In this document: positions 45,601 to 53,872 of the stretch, piece after piece
Numbering within the stretch: position 1 is the stretch's first letter
How the letters are laid out: every line of letters starts with the position of its first letter
Assembly (NCBI RefSeq): GCF_900230225.1
Contig: NZ_OCNH01000001.1
Location: 2,294,001-2,358,000, forward strand
Direction: 5' to 3'
Origin: Spirosoma fluviale
GTDB lineage: Bacteria; Bacteroidota; Bacteroidia; Cytophagales; Spirosomataceae
Length of the DNA: 64,000 bases
Notes under the pieces: model-generated
Database searches by the model: none
What the model was told of the DNA's origin: nothing
What the model saw: only the letters and a program-made list of their open reading frames with translations
Translations under genes and position numbers: made by a program

Positions 45601-46257
45601 CGTATGCAGGAGTTTTTAAGCTATGAACTGGATTACTACTTACGAGGACGCCAGACGGAAAGCAAGAAAGAACAACCGCTGGCGCAATGCGAAGGTCAAC
45701 AGTACATCCATTACAACAAAGGGGCGCTGGTGCTTTATGCCCTTCAGGATCAGATTGGGGAGAATCGGCTGAATCAGGCCCTTCGCACTTACCGAGATCG
45801 CTGGAATGCAGCAACCGTTGCCCAAACGGGTATCTATCCAACGGCTGCTGATCTGACAGCCGAGCTACGGGCCGTAACGCCCGACAGTGTACGGGGACTT
45901 CTGGATGACTGGGTCAACGCCATTACCTTATACGAACTAAAGGCCGAACAGGTAAAAATGAAGCCGGTGGGTAAGCAATTCGAGGTAACACTGGATCTAT
46001 CCGTTGAAAAAGTCAGAGCCGACAGTCTGGGCAACGAAACGCGTCGACCGTTGAACGAATGGATATGGATTGGCGTCTATGCTCCCAAAGCCAAGGGTAG
46101 CACGGTCGATAAGCTACTCTACTACCAACGGCACCACATTACCAAACCAAAACAGTCGATAACGGTACGGGTAAATCAGCAACCCGATCGGGCGGGTATT
46201 GATCCGCTGAATCTTTTGATTGACCGCCATCCAAGAGATAATATAAAAACGATCTAG
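42610..46257 (+). CDS. ABC-2 permease fused to M1 family aminopeptidase
   Basis: 1215 residues. Residues 1-570 are two ABC-2 permease-like bundles with about twelve transmembrane segments (for example TYLFFSLLLALSFTLVTTDV, LLLFLIMGVFMASAIMGVAV). Residues about 640-1210 are a gluzincin peptidase of the M1 type: EFPRYRGYAQSFANTIPFGE replaces the exopeptidase GxMEN region, and the zinc motif is His955-Glu-Thr-Ala-His959 with Glu979 (MLSESLSEY) as third ligand. This fusion is known in Bacteroidota. The peptidase part should face the periplasm; the natural job, export or processing of a peptide, is unknown. Pairs with the ATPase gene upstream. Confidence 0.9.
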   Translation: MNWLSILRFEFRYRRNRPATYLFFSLLLALSFTLVTTDVLKGLSGGAIKDNATTVINQLSLLLFLIMGVFMASAIMGVAVVRDFEHRTDSLFFTKPIRTWEYLAGRYLGAMLLLLLTLLAIPLGMMAGEAAPWREAERLLPFRAISYWQPYWTMLVPNALIVGSLFFAVGALSRKMLVVFTQGMGLLMLYLLSGILLSQLDRRETAALLDPFGLRAVGYLTQYWSIAQQNNQLVTLSDTLLWNRLLWLGVALLMLGVTFRFFSYQTSGGLMVRKRPLADGILPSGGGINQRQPIHALPQSVKHRYGTWVRISDLGRLTLFYARLIGKDLPFMALSLGGLGMFLFVALDDAGGWYGSRTLPTTYVMLNKMSIFTGLFLFILMVLYVGDLIWKERDVRINLIHDALPVPNWVVLLSKYLGLGLAFVLLLTLAIGIGALIQVVKGGASLIDWSVYAVSLYGDALGGLLIFMLLGFFIHTLVNNKFAGHALLILFFVALGVVSYLGVEHRLLLFDSASLGLYSDMNGFGHNVTPFSWTSLYWSAFGALLFATAVVLSVRGSDELFKLRLRIGRHQLTRPVLTFGLAILIVFVSSGSYIYYNTNVLNEYQNSKTGEAQQAAYEKTLKQYDGLPQPRITAIVVQVDLFPETRDFMAKGHYMLKNKTKVPIRTLHLQTYPADEMQVKQLSLSVPNRLDTKYIADYAYRMYQLDTPLQPGDSLKLDFQLLYRTSGFKNGGTNIDIVQNGTFFTNQYFPGIGYNENYELASDDTRREHGLKPKERQRAQTDSTGRRQSVMGGDADQVRFAMTLSTAPDQIAIAPGYLQKEWRQTGPDGQPRRYFRYEMDAPIANFYSIVSARYQIKKERYTSPGGQLVSLEIYYHRGHTKNLDRMMRGMKAALDYYQSNYGPFQHRQLRIMEFPRYRGYAQSFANTIPFGEDMGFVSNINDETDIDIPFFVTAHETAHQWWGHQVTEADVKGSAMLSESLSEYSALMVMKHHYPKERMQEFLSYELDYYLRGRQTESKKEQPLAQCEGQQYIHYNKGALVLYALQDQIGENRLNQALRTYRDRWNAATVAQTGIYPTAADLTAELRAVTPDSVRGLLDDWVNAITLYELKAEQVKMKPVGKQFEVTLDLSVEKVRADSLGNETRRPLNEWIWIGVYAPKAKGSTVDKLLYYQRHHITKPKQSITVRVNQQPDRAGIDPLNLLIDRHPRDNIKTI

Positions 46258-46270
46258 GACAGTTGCCTGA

Positions 46271-46339
46271 CGTTTAAGCTGGACAAACCATTCATTTTAA
46301 TACTGATCCCTAAAACGAATGGTTTGTTCAGCTTAAACG
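46271..46339. terminator. 23-bp hairpin after the ABC/M1 gene
   Basis: 46271-46293 (CGTTTAAGCTGGACAAACC and four more bases) pairs with 46317-46339, one G-T pair, 14 bases after the stop. Confidence 0.8.
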
Positions 46340-46343
46340 AAGT

Positions 46344-46391
46344 GGACTTGCTACATACAACTGGACACTAAGTTAGATCATGCTTAACTTA
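46344..46391. repeat. Left copy of an inverted repeat bracketing the next gene
   Basis: Starts GGACTTGCTACAT, then AACTGGACA and the palindromic TAAGTTA...TAACTTA. Its outer part is repeated in inverted orientation at 48612-48636, and its inner palindrome recurs at 48585-48611. See findings. Confidence 0.65.
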
Positions 46392-46500
46392 CCATATAGC
46401 CAGTCCAGATCAAAGTCGCCGTGACAAACCACTAGACATATCGTCAAACCAAGTGGTCAATCAACGAAGCATTTATTTGTACTCAATCTCCCCACTTTTG

Positions 46501-48396
46501 ATGAAACTAGTACTTCTTGCAGTTTGCCTCGCCCTCTCATTCATTGGTTCGTGGGCGCAGTCGGTCACGGGCAGCGTGGTGGATGCCAAAACTGGGCGGC
46601 CTCTGCCGGGCTGCTCGGTGCGGGTGGGCAGCCAAGGCACGATTACGAACGAGGACGGCAAGTTTTCGTTGAAACTACCAGGGGCATCGGTTGCCAAAAC
46701 GTCAATTACGTTCTCAAACCTGGGCTACGCCAGCAAAGTTGTTCCTTACACGGGGCTGTCGAAGCTGACCATTGCCTTAAACCAGAGCACAACAGCGTTA
46801 AATGAAGTCGTCGTACACAGTAGCGCACGGGGTATTGTACGGAGTGCCATCGATAGGATACCCGCTAACTACCCCACTAAGTCGTTTATGATGCAGGGAA
46901 TGCTGCGCGAGTACAACCGGGTCAGCAAAACCGATTACCTCTACCTCCTCGAAGCCCAGCTCAACGCCCATATTAAGCCCTACACCAGTAATGATGAGCC
47001 AAAGGTGGAAGTTCTGCAAAAAAGAAAGCAGGTATTCCGTAACCTCGACTCAACGCTGTTCATACACTGGAGAAACACCGCTTATGTCATGGATATCGGC
47101 GACTTTGTGCATAACAAACCTGCCTTTCTCGACAAAAAGAAAATGGCAAATTACGCCTACGAACTACTCGACGTGACCAGTCTCGACGGTCAGACAGTTT
47201 ATGTGATTGGCTTTAGTCACAAAGCCGACAAAGCGAAGCAGCGAGGCAAGCTATTTATTGACGCGCAATCGATGGCGTTTGTGGGTGGTGAGTACAGTGC
47301 CCCGGTAAAACCGGACAAAACCGGGGCCGAAGCCGTGGATGACACGAGCGAGCGATCTACCAAAACGTACTACCAGCCTTCCGGTGGGAAATGGTACCTA
47401 CGCAATACTACTATTTCGAGAACATCGAATCTAATGTCCCGGCATTCCGAAATTTTGGTAGAGTTTTTCAGCACCGGGATTGACACAACAACGGTCCAGT
47501 CTATTGGCTACGCCCGGAACATGCAAAAACTGGATATTTTGCTCCATAAGCCCATTGCCTACGATAGTCTGTTTTGGGCGCAACAACCCGGCACGGTACG
47601 AAATGACGATCTGGAAGCCTTTCTTCTTCAGCGGGATACCAGTGCTGTTGTTGCTCCATCAACTAATGCCTTGCAAAAAGCAGCCATCCCCCCCGCAAAG
47701 CTACCGGCTCCTCTGGTGAAGGTGTTGACCTACATTGTTCGGCATGTTCACGGGGGGTATGGGTTGAGCACGTTACCGGGTCTGGTGAATGGCGGCACAG
47801 TTGGTATCGCCAGGGACAACTCGGCCCAATTTAGCATCGATCAGCAGCGTAGCATATCGGTCCTCCACAGCTACGGCATTTACCTCAGCCAGCGGCTCGA
47901 CCTGCCCTACCGTTTTTCGATCTATAATCAGAACAGCACCAACTTTGGGTTGGGGGGCATATCGAACCGGGCCAATCTGCTTGGCCTTTCCCATACGATA
48001 GTCATGAACCGGCAGCACCGGCCCATTCGTTTTCTACCCTTCATCGGTGTCGAATCGGTGCGGCTGGCGCGGTCCTTCGACGACATAGTTGCTTATCCAG
48101 ATTATCTGGGCAGCATCCGGCTCAGAGGTGATGCCGTCGAGCCGATTCTGGAGAAGCGTTACCGTAATCTAGCTTATTCACTGCAAACGTCCATTGAGCT
48201 TAAGCGACACCGAAAACTAACCATTGGGCTGACCTACCGGGTACCCCTGCACGAATCGGACCGGCTTTATCTGAAAGAGACGGGGGGTTTGCCATTGTTC
48301 CGACGGAAACGCGAGATCAACAATCAGGACAATCAACGGGCGTTCATCAACAGTTCATTATCAATCATAACCTACCAAATTGGTCTAAGCTTTTAA
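46501..48396 (+). CDS. Secreted carboxypeptidase-regulatory-domain protein (DUF5686-like)
   Basis: 631 residues from the ATG at 46501 (the frame goes back to a GTG at 46453, before the signal peptide MKLVLLAVCLALSFIGSWAQ). Residues about 21-105 form a carboxypeptidase-like regulatory beta sandwich (VTGSVVDAKTGRPLPGCSVR ... GKFSLKLPGA), typical of surface/outer-membrane proteins of Bacteroidota. The remainder contains beta-strands and ends NSSLSIITYQIGLSF, an aromatic-terminated strand compatible with an outer-membrane barrel. Similarity to DUF5686 is only moderate. Lies alone, between inverted repeats at 46344 and 48636. Function unknown. Confidence 0.7.
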   Translation: MKLVLLAVCLALSFIGSWAQSVTGSVVDAKTGRPLPGCSVRVGSQGTITNEDGKFSLKLPGASVAKTSITFSNLGYASKVVPYTGLSKLTIALNQSTTALNEVVVHSSARGIVRSAIDRIPANYPTKSFMMQGMLREYNRVSKTDYLYLLEAQLNAHIKPYTSNDEPKVEVLQKRKQVFRNLDSTLFIHWRNTAYVMDIGDFVHNKPAFLDKKKMANYAYELLDVTSLDGQTVYVIGFSHKADKAKQRGKLFIDAQSMAFVGGEYSAPVKPDKTGAEAVDDTSERSTKTYYQPSGGKWYLRNTTISRTSNLMSRHSEILVEFFSTGIDTTTVQSIGYARNMQKLDILLHKPIAYDSLFWAQQPGTVRNDDLEAFLLQRDTSAVVAPSTNALQKAAIPPAKLPAPLVKVLTYIVRHVHGGYGLSTLPGLVNGGTVGIARDNSAQFSIDQQRSISVLHSYGIYLSQRLDLPYRFSIYNQNSTNFGLGGISNRANLLGLSHTIVMNRQHRPIRFLPFIGVESVRLARSFDDIVAYPDYLGSIRLRGDAVEPILEKRYRNLAYSLQTSIELKRHRKLTIGLTYRVPLHESDRLYLKETGGLPLFRRKREINNQDNQRAFINSSLSIITYQIGLSF

Positions 48397-48757
48397 TTCT
48401 ATGGGCCAGAAAAGAAGTATGCAACCACGAAACCAGTGGTGTAAACGAACCAGAATGATTTTGAATGGAATTTGATAACGGGTTATTGGTTGACAGGGAC
48501 GCTTAATGGCAATAAAGAGGTTGAACAACCTTATCGAACGCTCCCAACTGAAACGCAGGTGCGCTCTTTTTGTTACCGCTCAAAACACTAAGTTAAATCA
48601 TGCTTAACTTAATGTCCAGTTAAATGTAGCAAGTCCAAAGCAAGCAAAATAACGACTTCGTGATCTGATACAGACTTGCGAAGTCATATTTGTCTGGCCC
48701 TCTAGCTACCTGATGTAAAGCTTAGAAGCTAAACCGTTTGGCAAACCCCTATTTCAG
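48397..48757. other. Intergenic region containing the right copy of the inverted repeat
   Basis: 361 bases without a coding frame. Holds the repeat at 48585-48636 and a short palindrome AGGTTG/CAACCT near 48518. Convergent genes end on both sides. Confidence 0.5.
48585..48636. repeat. Right copy of the inverted repeat
   Basis: ACACTAAGTTAAATCATGCT, then TAACTTA, repeats 46365-46391 in direct orientation (one mismatch); then TGTCCAGTTAAATGTAGC and AAGTCC (48613-48636) is the reverse complement of 46344-46368 with two to three mismatches. Confidence 0.65.
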
Positions 48758-49594
48758 CTAGCCATTCCTATCTGGCTTACGGGCAGATAGCTGAAGCAAA
48801 TCCCCCACTTTCCACTGTTCCCAGGCTGGATTGGCGGAGCGTATTTGGGTGGTTGCTGTCTCGATGACCCACAGGCTTAACACTTCGTCATACGTGATAC
48901 GCGTTATGGGTTCTGCAACGGGCGTCGTAGACAAACGCTCGTCCCTGAGGCTATCAGACTGGATACGTCCCTGCATCAGTTGAACGACCCGATCCGCGAG
49001 GGCCTTCACATCGGCTGCGTGATGGCTGACCAACAGGGTTGTTGTGCCCCAACGGGTATGTAACTCAAGCAGTACCTGCCGAAGCTGTTGACTGGAAGTC
49101 GAATCCAGAGCCGCAAACGGCTCATCGAGCAATAAGAGTTTCGGTTGGCGGACGAGGGCGCGGGCGAGGGCTACCCGCTGGCGCTGCCCGCCCGACAAGG
49201 CTGCTGGCCTGGTGTTGACGAAAGCATTTAACCCGGTTGCGCTGATTAATTCCTGCAAAAAATCGGGCTGGTCTTTTCGGGCGGCAAACTGAATATTTTC
49301 CAGAACGGTCATGTTAGGGAACAGGGCCGTATCCTGAAATACAAAGCCAATTGACCGTTGCTGCGGAGGTAGATTGACCCGATTGCTTTTATCCAGCCAT
49401 ACCTCCTCATTGACCGTAATACGTCCCTTCGACGGATTTTCTAGTCCGGCCAGTAATCGCAAAAGGGTCGTTTTGCCAGAGCCCGACGGGCCGATCAACG
49501 CGGTGAGTGTTCCGGTCTGAATGTCCAGCCGGACCTGTAGGTCGCGGGTTCCTTCGGTAAACAGGCGGGGCATGACAACGTCCAGATGAATCAT
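48758..49594 (-). CDS. modC: Molybdate ABC transporter ATP-binding protein
   Basis: 278 residues. Walker A GPSGSGKTT (33-41), signature LSGGQRQR, Walker B LLLLDEPFAALD, plus a C-terminal TOBE-like extension (TRITYDEVLSLWVIETATTQ) as in ModC. Start overlaps the modB stop by four bases (ATGA), so the two are translationally coupled. Third gene of modABC; provides ATP hydrolysis for uptake of molybdate (or tungstate). Confidence 0.92.
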   Translation of the reverse strand: MIHLDVVMPRLFTEGTRDLQVRLDIQTGTLTALIGPSGSGKTTLLRLLAGLENPSKGRITVNEEVWLDKSNRVNLPPQQRSIGFVFQDTALFPNMTVLENIQFAARKDQPDFLQELISATGLNAFVNTRPAALSGGQRQRVALARALVRQPKLLLLDEPFAALDSTSSQQLRQVLLELHTRWGTTTLLVSHHAADVKALADRVVQLMQGRIQSDSLRDERLSTTPVAEPITRITYDEVLSLWVIETATTQIRSANPAWEQWKVGDLLQLSARKPDRNG

Positions 49595-50256
49595 ACCGTA
49601 ACCCGTTTATTGATGGCGTACACCAGTAACAGTATGGCAAACGAAACGCCCAGCAAAAGGGCCGCGTAGGCGTGGGCGGTTTCGAAATGAAGCTGCTCCA
49701 CTTCGTCGTAAATCGCGATGGAGGCCACCCGCGTTTGCCCCGGCAAATTCCCGCCAATCATCAAGACCAGACCAAATTCGCCGATGGTGTGGGCAAAGGT
49801 CAGAACAATTCCGGTAAGCAACGCTGGTTTGCAGTTGGGCAGCAACACCCGCCAGAACGTTCGTGTTGGCGATTGGCCGAGGGTATAAGCCGCTTCCCGC
49901 CACGAAACGGGAAGGTTTTCCAAACCGGCCTGAATCGGATGAACCATAAACGGTAAACTATAGAGCAATGATGCCACAACCAGCCCCTCAAACGAAAAGA
50001 CCAATTGAATATCGACCGTTTTCAGCAGCCAGGCACCGAGCCAACTCGTCGGGCTGAAGGTGAGTAACAAATAAAACCCCACGACCGAAGGCGGCAACAC
50101 CAGTGGCAGGCTGATGAGTGCTTCGACTACCGGCTTGAGCCGAAAACGGCTAAGTGCCAGCCATCCAGCCAACGGCACGCCGATCAGGAGAAGTAAAATG
50201 GTGGTTACGGAGGCTAAGCGCAGGGTCAGCCAAATGGGTTCCCAGTCGATGGGCAT
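49591..50256 (-). CDS. modB: Molybdate ABC transporter permease
   Basis: 221 residues, five or six transmembrane segments, with the binding-protein-dependent permease motif EAAYTLGQSPTRTFWRVLLP (about 138-157), the coupling helix that contacts ModC. GEFGLVLMIGGNLPGQTRV near residue 175 is characteristic of ModB. Between modA (9 bases upstream) and modC. Confidence 0.94.
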   Translation of the reverse strand: MPIDWEPIWLTLRLASVTTILLLLIGVPLAGWLALSRFRLKPVVEALISLPLVLPPSVVGFYLLLTFSPTSWLGAWLLKTVDIQLVFSFEGLVVASLLYSLPFMVHPIQAGLENLPVSWREAAYTLGQSPTRTFWRVLLPNCKPALLTGIVLTFAHTIGEFGLVLMIGGNLPGQTRVASIAIYDEVEQLHFETAHAYAALLLGVSFAILLLVYAINKRVTV

Positions 50257-50265
50257 GAGAAAAAA

Positions 50266-51009
50266 TCAGGAAGCGGGTGAACGGTAACCAAACTGCTGCA
50301 AAATACGCCGGGCTTCCGGGCTACGCAAAAACTGAACGAACTGCCGGGCCGCTTTCGCCTGATTCGTGCGTTTCAAAATCACCACGCCCTGCGCAATGGG
50401 CGAATAACCCGTTTGCGGCAAATCGACCCAATGCCCTTTCCTGATCAGGCTGGGGTCGAGCACCACCGATTTTGCCGTAAACCCCATCGCGGCCGCGCCC
50501 GATATGACGTACTGGTTGACCTGTGCAATACTTTCGCCGTAGACTAATTTGGGCTTTACCTTGTCCAACAGCCTTTTGCGTTTCAGATACGAAATGGCGG
50601 CTTCGCCATAAGGAGCCGTTCCCGGATTGGCAATGGCGACATGCCGAACAGCGGCATTGGTTAACACACTTAGATCAGCAGTCACCGGCAGTTCGCCTGT
50701 TGTCCAGAGCACCAGCGACCCGTACGCGTAAACCACCGGCGCATCCAGCGTCAGACCGGCTTTGTACAACGTCTGCGGGTACTTCATATCGGCCGACAGG
50801 AACACATCATAAGGGGCACCCTGCTGAATCTGGGTGGTGAGTTTGCCGGACGAGTTGACAATCGTTTCCAGTTCTATAGCCGTCTTTTTCTTATAAGCCG
50901 TCTTCAACTCTTCCATCACAAACTGGGCATTCGCTGCCACCCCTACCCTGAGCGATTGCGCCAGGAGGGTTATCGGGCAAAGGAGAAGACAGAGAATTAG
51001 TTTTTTCAT
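50266..51009 (-). CDS. modA: Molybdate-binding periplasmic protein
   Basis: 247 residues with signal peptide MKKLILCLLLCPITLLAQ. Solute-binding protein: the mature protein starts LRVGVAANAQFVMEELKTAY and contains VNSSGKLTTQIQQGAPYDVF (about 53-72, oxyanion binding), ANPGTAPYGEAA and YVISGAAAMGF, all typical of ModA. The ATG at 51009 is 15 bases from a ModE-like operator. Start of the operon. Confidence 0.93.
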   Translation of the reverse strand: MKKLILCLLLCPITLLAQSLRVGVAANAQFVMEELKTAYKKKTAIELETIVNSSGKLTTQIQQGAPYDVFLSADMKYPQTLYKAGLTLDAPVVYAYGSLVLWTTGELPVTADLSVLTNAAVRHVAIANPGTAPYGEAAISYLKRKRLLDKVKPKLVYGESIAQVNQYVISGAAAMGFTAKSVVLDPSLIRKGHWVDLPQTGYSPIAQGVVILKRTNQAKAARQFVQFLRSPEARRILQQFGYRSPAS

Positions 51010-51023
51010 AAGCTAAAACGACT

Positions 51024-51051
51024 ATCGTTGTATTCGCACAAATATAACGAT
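51024..51051. promoter_or_regulatory. ModE-box-like operator over the modA promoter
   Basis: ATCGTTGTATT (51024-51034), 6 bases, AATATAACGAT (51041-51051). Against the E. coli ModE consensus as I remember it (ATCGnTATATA-N6-TATATAACGAT) it matches 18 of 21 fixed positions with the exact spacer. The symmetry extends outward to a perfect 13-bp repeat (51017-51029 / 51046-51058). On the minus strand 51046-51039 reads TATATTTG, a perfect -7 box about 30 bases before the start codon, so a bound repressor would cover the promoter. Confidence 0.65.
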
Positions 51052-51087
51052 AGTCGTTAAAAGCCCGCGTTTTATGTTATAATGAAC

Positions 51088-51212
51088 GATGGCGCGAGGC
51101 TCCTGCCTCGTGTCTGCTATTCTCCGGCCTCTGGCCGGTAAGTCACAATAGCTAGTTTATACCGGCCAGAGGCCGGAGAATAGTAGACACAAAGCCAGAG
51201 CCTTGCGCCATC
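51088..51212. repeat. 53-bp imperfect inverted repeat
   Basis: 51088-51140 pairs with 51160-51212; the inner 30 bp (51111-51140 / 51160-51189) have a single mismatch, loop 19 bases; core CCGGCCTCTGGCCGGTA. It begins 8 bases past the sensor-kinase stop and could be its terminator, although the size and the self-complementary arms suggest a REP or MITE-like element. Confidence 0.7.
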
Positions 51213-51219
51213 ACGGCCA

Positions 51220-52500
51220 TCACACAAACTCAACCCGGAACTCCGTCCAGCCGTCCTCGTTTGTTTTCAACGAAAACACAAACTGATGGCTGAGGAGAAT
51301 CTCGCGGGTGAGGGTCAGGCCAATACCCTGCCCTTCGGGTTTGGTGCTGTAGAACGGATTGAATAAGTTGAGGGCTACCTCCTCGGGGATTGGTTGCCCG
51401 TTGTCGCGAATCAGCAGGGAGGTCGGGGTGTCGATGACTTCCACCCGTTGTCCGGCTTCGCAGGCGTCGATGGCGTTTTTGATAACGTTGATCAATACCT
51501 GCTCCATCTGCTCAATATCGACCAATTGCCAGTTCGTTTCCGTCGAAACGGCCACCAATGAAACGCCTTTTCCAGCAGCCTGGGGTTGTAACAATTGCAC
51601 CACGTTACGGACCAGTTCATTTACGTTTACAGGGCGTTTTTGGGGTTGCGGCAGGCGGACAACATCGGCAAAGCGGCTCATGAAGCGATTGAGCCGGTTA
51701 TTTCGCTCAATGGCGACTTTAATAGCGTGTTTTACATCCGGCTCGTTCACGTATGATGTCGTCACATCGAGGATGGAATTGACGGCACCAATGGAGTTGT
51801 TAACTTCATGGGCCATCATCCGGATCACTTTGCTGTACGATTTTCGCTCGGTAGCCAGGATTTCGGGCGTTAGCTCCTCGATAATGAGAAATGACCGCCG
51901 AAAGCCACGATCCATGAAATTCGACCGAAGCACTTTAAACGTCTCAATCCCGTTCGGCTTCATCACCTTCGACTCTCCGTCGGCCAGATCGGCCATCTGG
52001 GCCAGCAACGAAAAACCAATCTCCGACAGTTGTTTGCCAACGACCTGATCGGGCTGCACCGATAGCAGTTGGCTGGCTCTGGGATTGATGGACGCGATAT
52101 TGCCATCGAAATCAAAGATCAATATGGCGATTGGGGCCGCTTCAATGAGCTTGTTCAGGAAAAACTGCTGCTCGACCTGCCTAGTACGCTCCTGCCGCAG
52201 CTGGTCGATCATGAGGTTGTATACGGTGATGAGTTCATCGACCTCCTGATTGCCGGTCGGCACGAACTTGACGGTAAAATCTTTATCCCGAATGGCCTCG
52301 ATACCCGACGCAATAAACTCCGACGGCTGCTGAAACGCCCGATAGATCCTTATAGCCACATAACCCGATATAAGAATCAGGACTTCCGACGCAATGAACA
52401 GGAGCTTATTCTCCCGCAACTCCCAGCCAATCAACCCCACGAGCACGAGGTGCAGCAGGGTAATGTAAATCAGGTAACGCGTTCGCAGGGGTAGCTTCAT
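51220..52500 (-). CDS. NtrB-type membrane sensor histidine kinase
   Basis: 426 residues. Two transmembrane helices (about 9-27 and 33-50) with only a tiny extracytoplasmic loop, then HAMP-like linker (55-105), PAS domain (about 115-215) and HisKA with His231 in MMAHEVNNSIGAVNS; the ATPase domain has NVIKNAIDAC, LLIRDNGQPIP and GQGIGLTLTREI. The short loop suggests sensing within the membrane or of cytoplasmic signals by PAS. Its ATG overlaps the regulator stop (ATGA), so it forms a two-component pair with the NtrC-type gene just upstream. Confidence 0.92.
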   Translation of the reverse strand: MKLPLRTRYLIYITLLHLVLVGLIGWELRENKLLFIASEVLILISGYVAIRIYRAFQQPSEFIASGIEAIRDKDFTVKFVPTGNQEVDELITVYNLMIDQLRQERTRQVEQQFFLNKLIEAAPIAILIFDFDGNIASINPRASQLLSVQPDQVVGKQLSEIGFSLLAQMADLADGESKVMKPNGIETFKVLRSNFMDRGFRRSFLIIEELTPEILATERKSYSKVIRMMAHEVNNSIGAVNSILDVTTSYVNEPDVKHAIKVAIERNNRLNRFMSRFADVVRLPQPQKRPVNVNELVRNVVQLLQPQAAGKGVSLVAVSTETNWQLVDIEQMEQVLINVIKNAIDACEAGQRVEVIDTPTSLLIRDNGQPIPEEVALNLFNPFYSTKPEGQGIGLTLTREILLSHQFVFSLKTNEDGWTEFRVEFV

Positions 52501-53867
52501 TCCTCCGTAGTGTAGGGAATGCCAAATTTCTCCAATCGGCGGTAGAGTGCAAAACGGGTGATGCCTAGTGCCCGCGCCACTTTCGAGACTCGATTTTGAT
52601 GAAACGCCATAGCTCGCTGAATCATTTGGTACTCCATTTCTTCCAGCGTCATCGTGCCGACGTCGGGCATTGCCCGTGGGGGTTGGCTAATTGCGCCCGA
52701 TGTTAGGTTTCGCTCAAAGTCGTCCGGTTGCAATTCATCATTGGCCGACAGCAGTACGGTTCGCTCCACCACGTTTTTCAGCTGACGGATATTTCCGGGT
52801 AGCGCCAGATTTTTCAACCACTTCTGCGCGGCCGAACTCACTCGCAGATCAGGCCGACCGTATATCGTTTTCAGGTTATTGACGAAATAGGTAACCAGCA
52901 GTGGGATGTCGCCGGGACGTTCGCGCAGGGCGGGGAGCCGCACCGAGATCAGGTTGATCCGGTAAAACAGATCTTCCCGAAACTGGCCCTTGCTCACCAT
53001 CTCCTCCAGATTTCGGTTGGTGGCACAGATGACGCGTACGTCTACCGTTCGGGATTTGCTGCTGCCCAGCGGCTCAAAAGTGCGGTCCTGCAACACCCGC
53101 AGGAGTTTAACCTGACTGGCGGGGTCCAGATCACCGATTTCATCCAGAAAAATAGAACCCTTATTCGCCAGTTCGAAGCGCCCTACCCGATCGGTTTTGG
53201 CATCGGTGAAGGCGCCCCGCACATGACCGAACAACTCACTTTCAAACAGTGTCGATGAGATACCGCCCAGATTTACTTTCACAAACGGCTGGCGATGCCG
53301 ACGGCTGTTCTGGTGAATGGCCTCGGCAATGAGTTCTTTGCCGGTGCCGCTTTCGCCGGTGATGAGCACGGGTGCATCGGTGGGGGCTACCCGCCCGATG
53401 GTCGTCAGGATGTCGAGCAGCGTGTGGTCTTCCCCAACGATGTTATCAAACCGAAACTGCTGGTCGAGCTTCCGCCGGCTGGGTGACGAGGTTGCCGTTT
53501 GGGCCAGATTAAGCGCCGTCCAAACCGACTGCACCAGGTGGTCATTCTGCCAGGGCTTCGTGATAAAATCCTTCGCTCCTGCTTTCATCCCCTCCACCGC
53601 CAGGTCGATACTCCCCCAACCGGTAATCAAAATGACCGGCACATTAGGCATCCGCTCCCGAAGCCGACGCAGTAATCGCATACCATCATCGCCGGTAGTA
53701 GACACCGAGAAGTTCATATCGAGCAATATCAATTCGGGGGTTTCCTGATCCAGCACCTCAAACGCGTCGAAGGGTCCATCGGCCACGCGCACGGCGAACC
53801 CTTCTTTCCTGAAGAGCAGAGAAAGGGAAGTCTGAATGGCAATATCGTCGTCGATGATGAGGAGCAT
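52497..53867 (-). CDS. NtrC-type sigma-54 response regulator
   Basis: 456 residues. Receiver domain (1-120) with phosphorylation site Asp50 (LILLDMNF) and Lys104; AAA+ domain (about 138-370) with Walker A GESGTGKE (171-178), the sigma-54-contacting GAFTDA loop (218-223) and Walker B SIFLDEIG (238-245); Fis-type helix-turn-helix at the end (RVSKVARALGITRFALYRRL). It should activate sigma-54 promoters when phosphorylated by the coupled kinase. Downstream of the efflux genes, which carry a sigma-54 promoter. Confidence 0.95.
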   Translation of the reverse strand: MLLIIDDDIAIQTSLSLLFRKEGFAVRVADGPFDAFEVLDQETPELILLDMNFSVSTTGDDGMRLLRRLRERMPNVPVILITGWGSIDLAVEGMKAGAKDFITKPWQNDHLVQSVWTALNLAQTATSSPSRRKLDQQFRFDNIVGEDHTLLDILTTIGRVAPTDAPVLITGESGTGKELIAEAIHQNSRRHRQPFVKVNLGGISSTLFESELFGHVRGAFTDAKTDRVGRFELANKGSIFLDEIGDLDPASQVKLLRVLQDRTFEPLGSSKSRTVDVRVICATNRNLEEMVSKGQFREDLFYRINLISVRLPALRERPGDIPLLVTYFVNNLKTIYGRPDLRVSSAAQKWLKNLALPGNIRQLKNVVERTVLLSANDELQPDDFERNLTSGAISQPPRAMPDVGTMTLEEMEYQMIQRAMAFHQNRVSKVARALGITRFALYRRLEKFGIPYTTEE

Positions 53868-53872
53868 GGTTT

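Noticed and set aside
46344-48636. Complete insertion sequence
   Set aside because: The bracketed gene is a surface-type protein with a signal peptide, not a transposase; only a passenger-type cassette remains possible.
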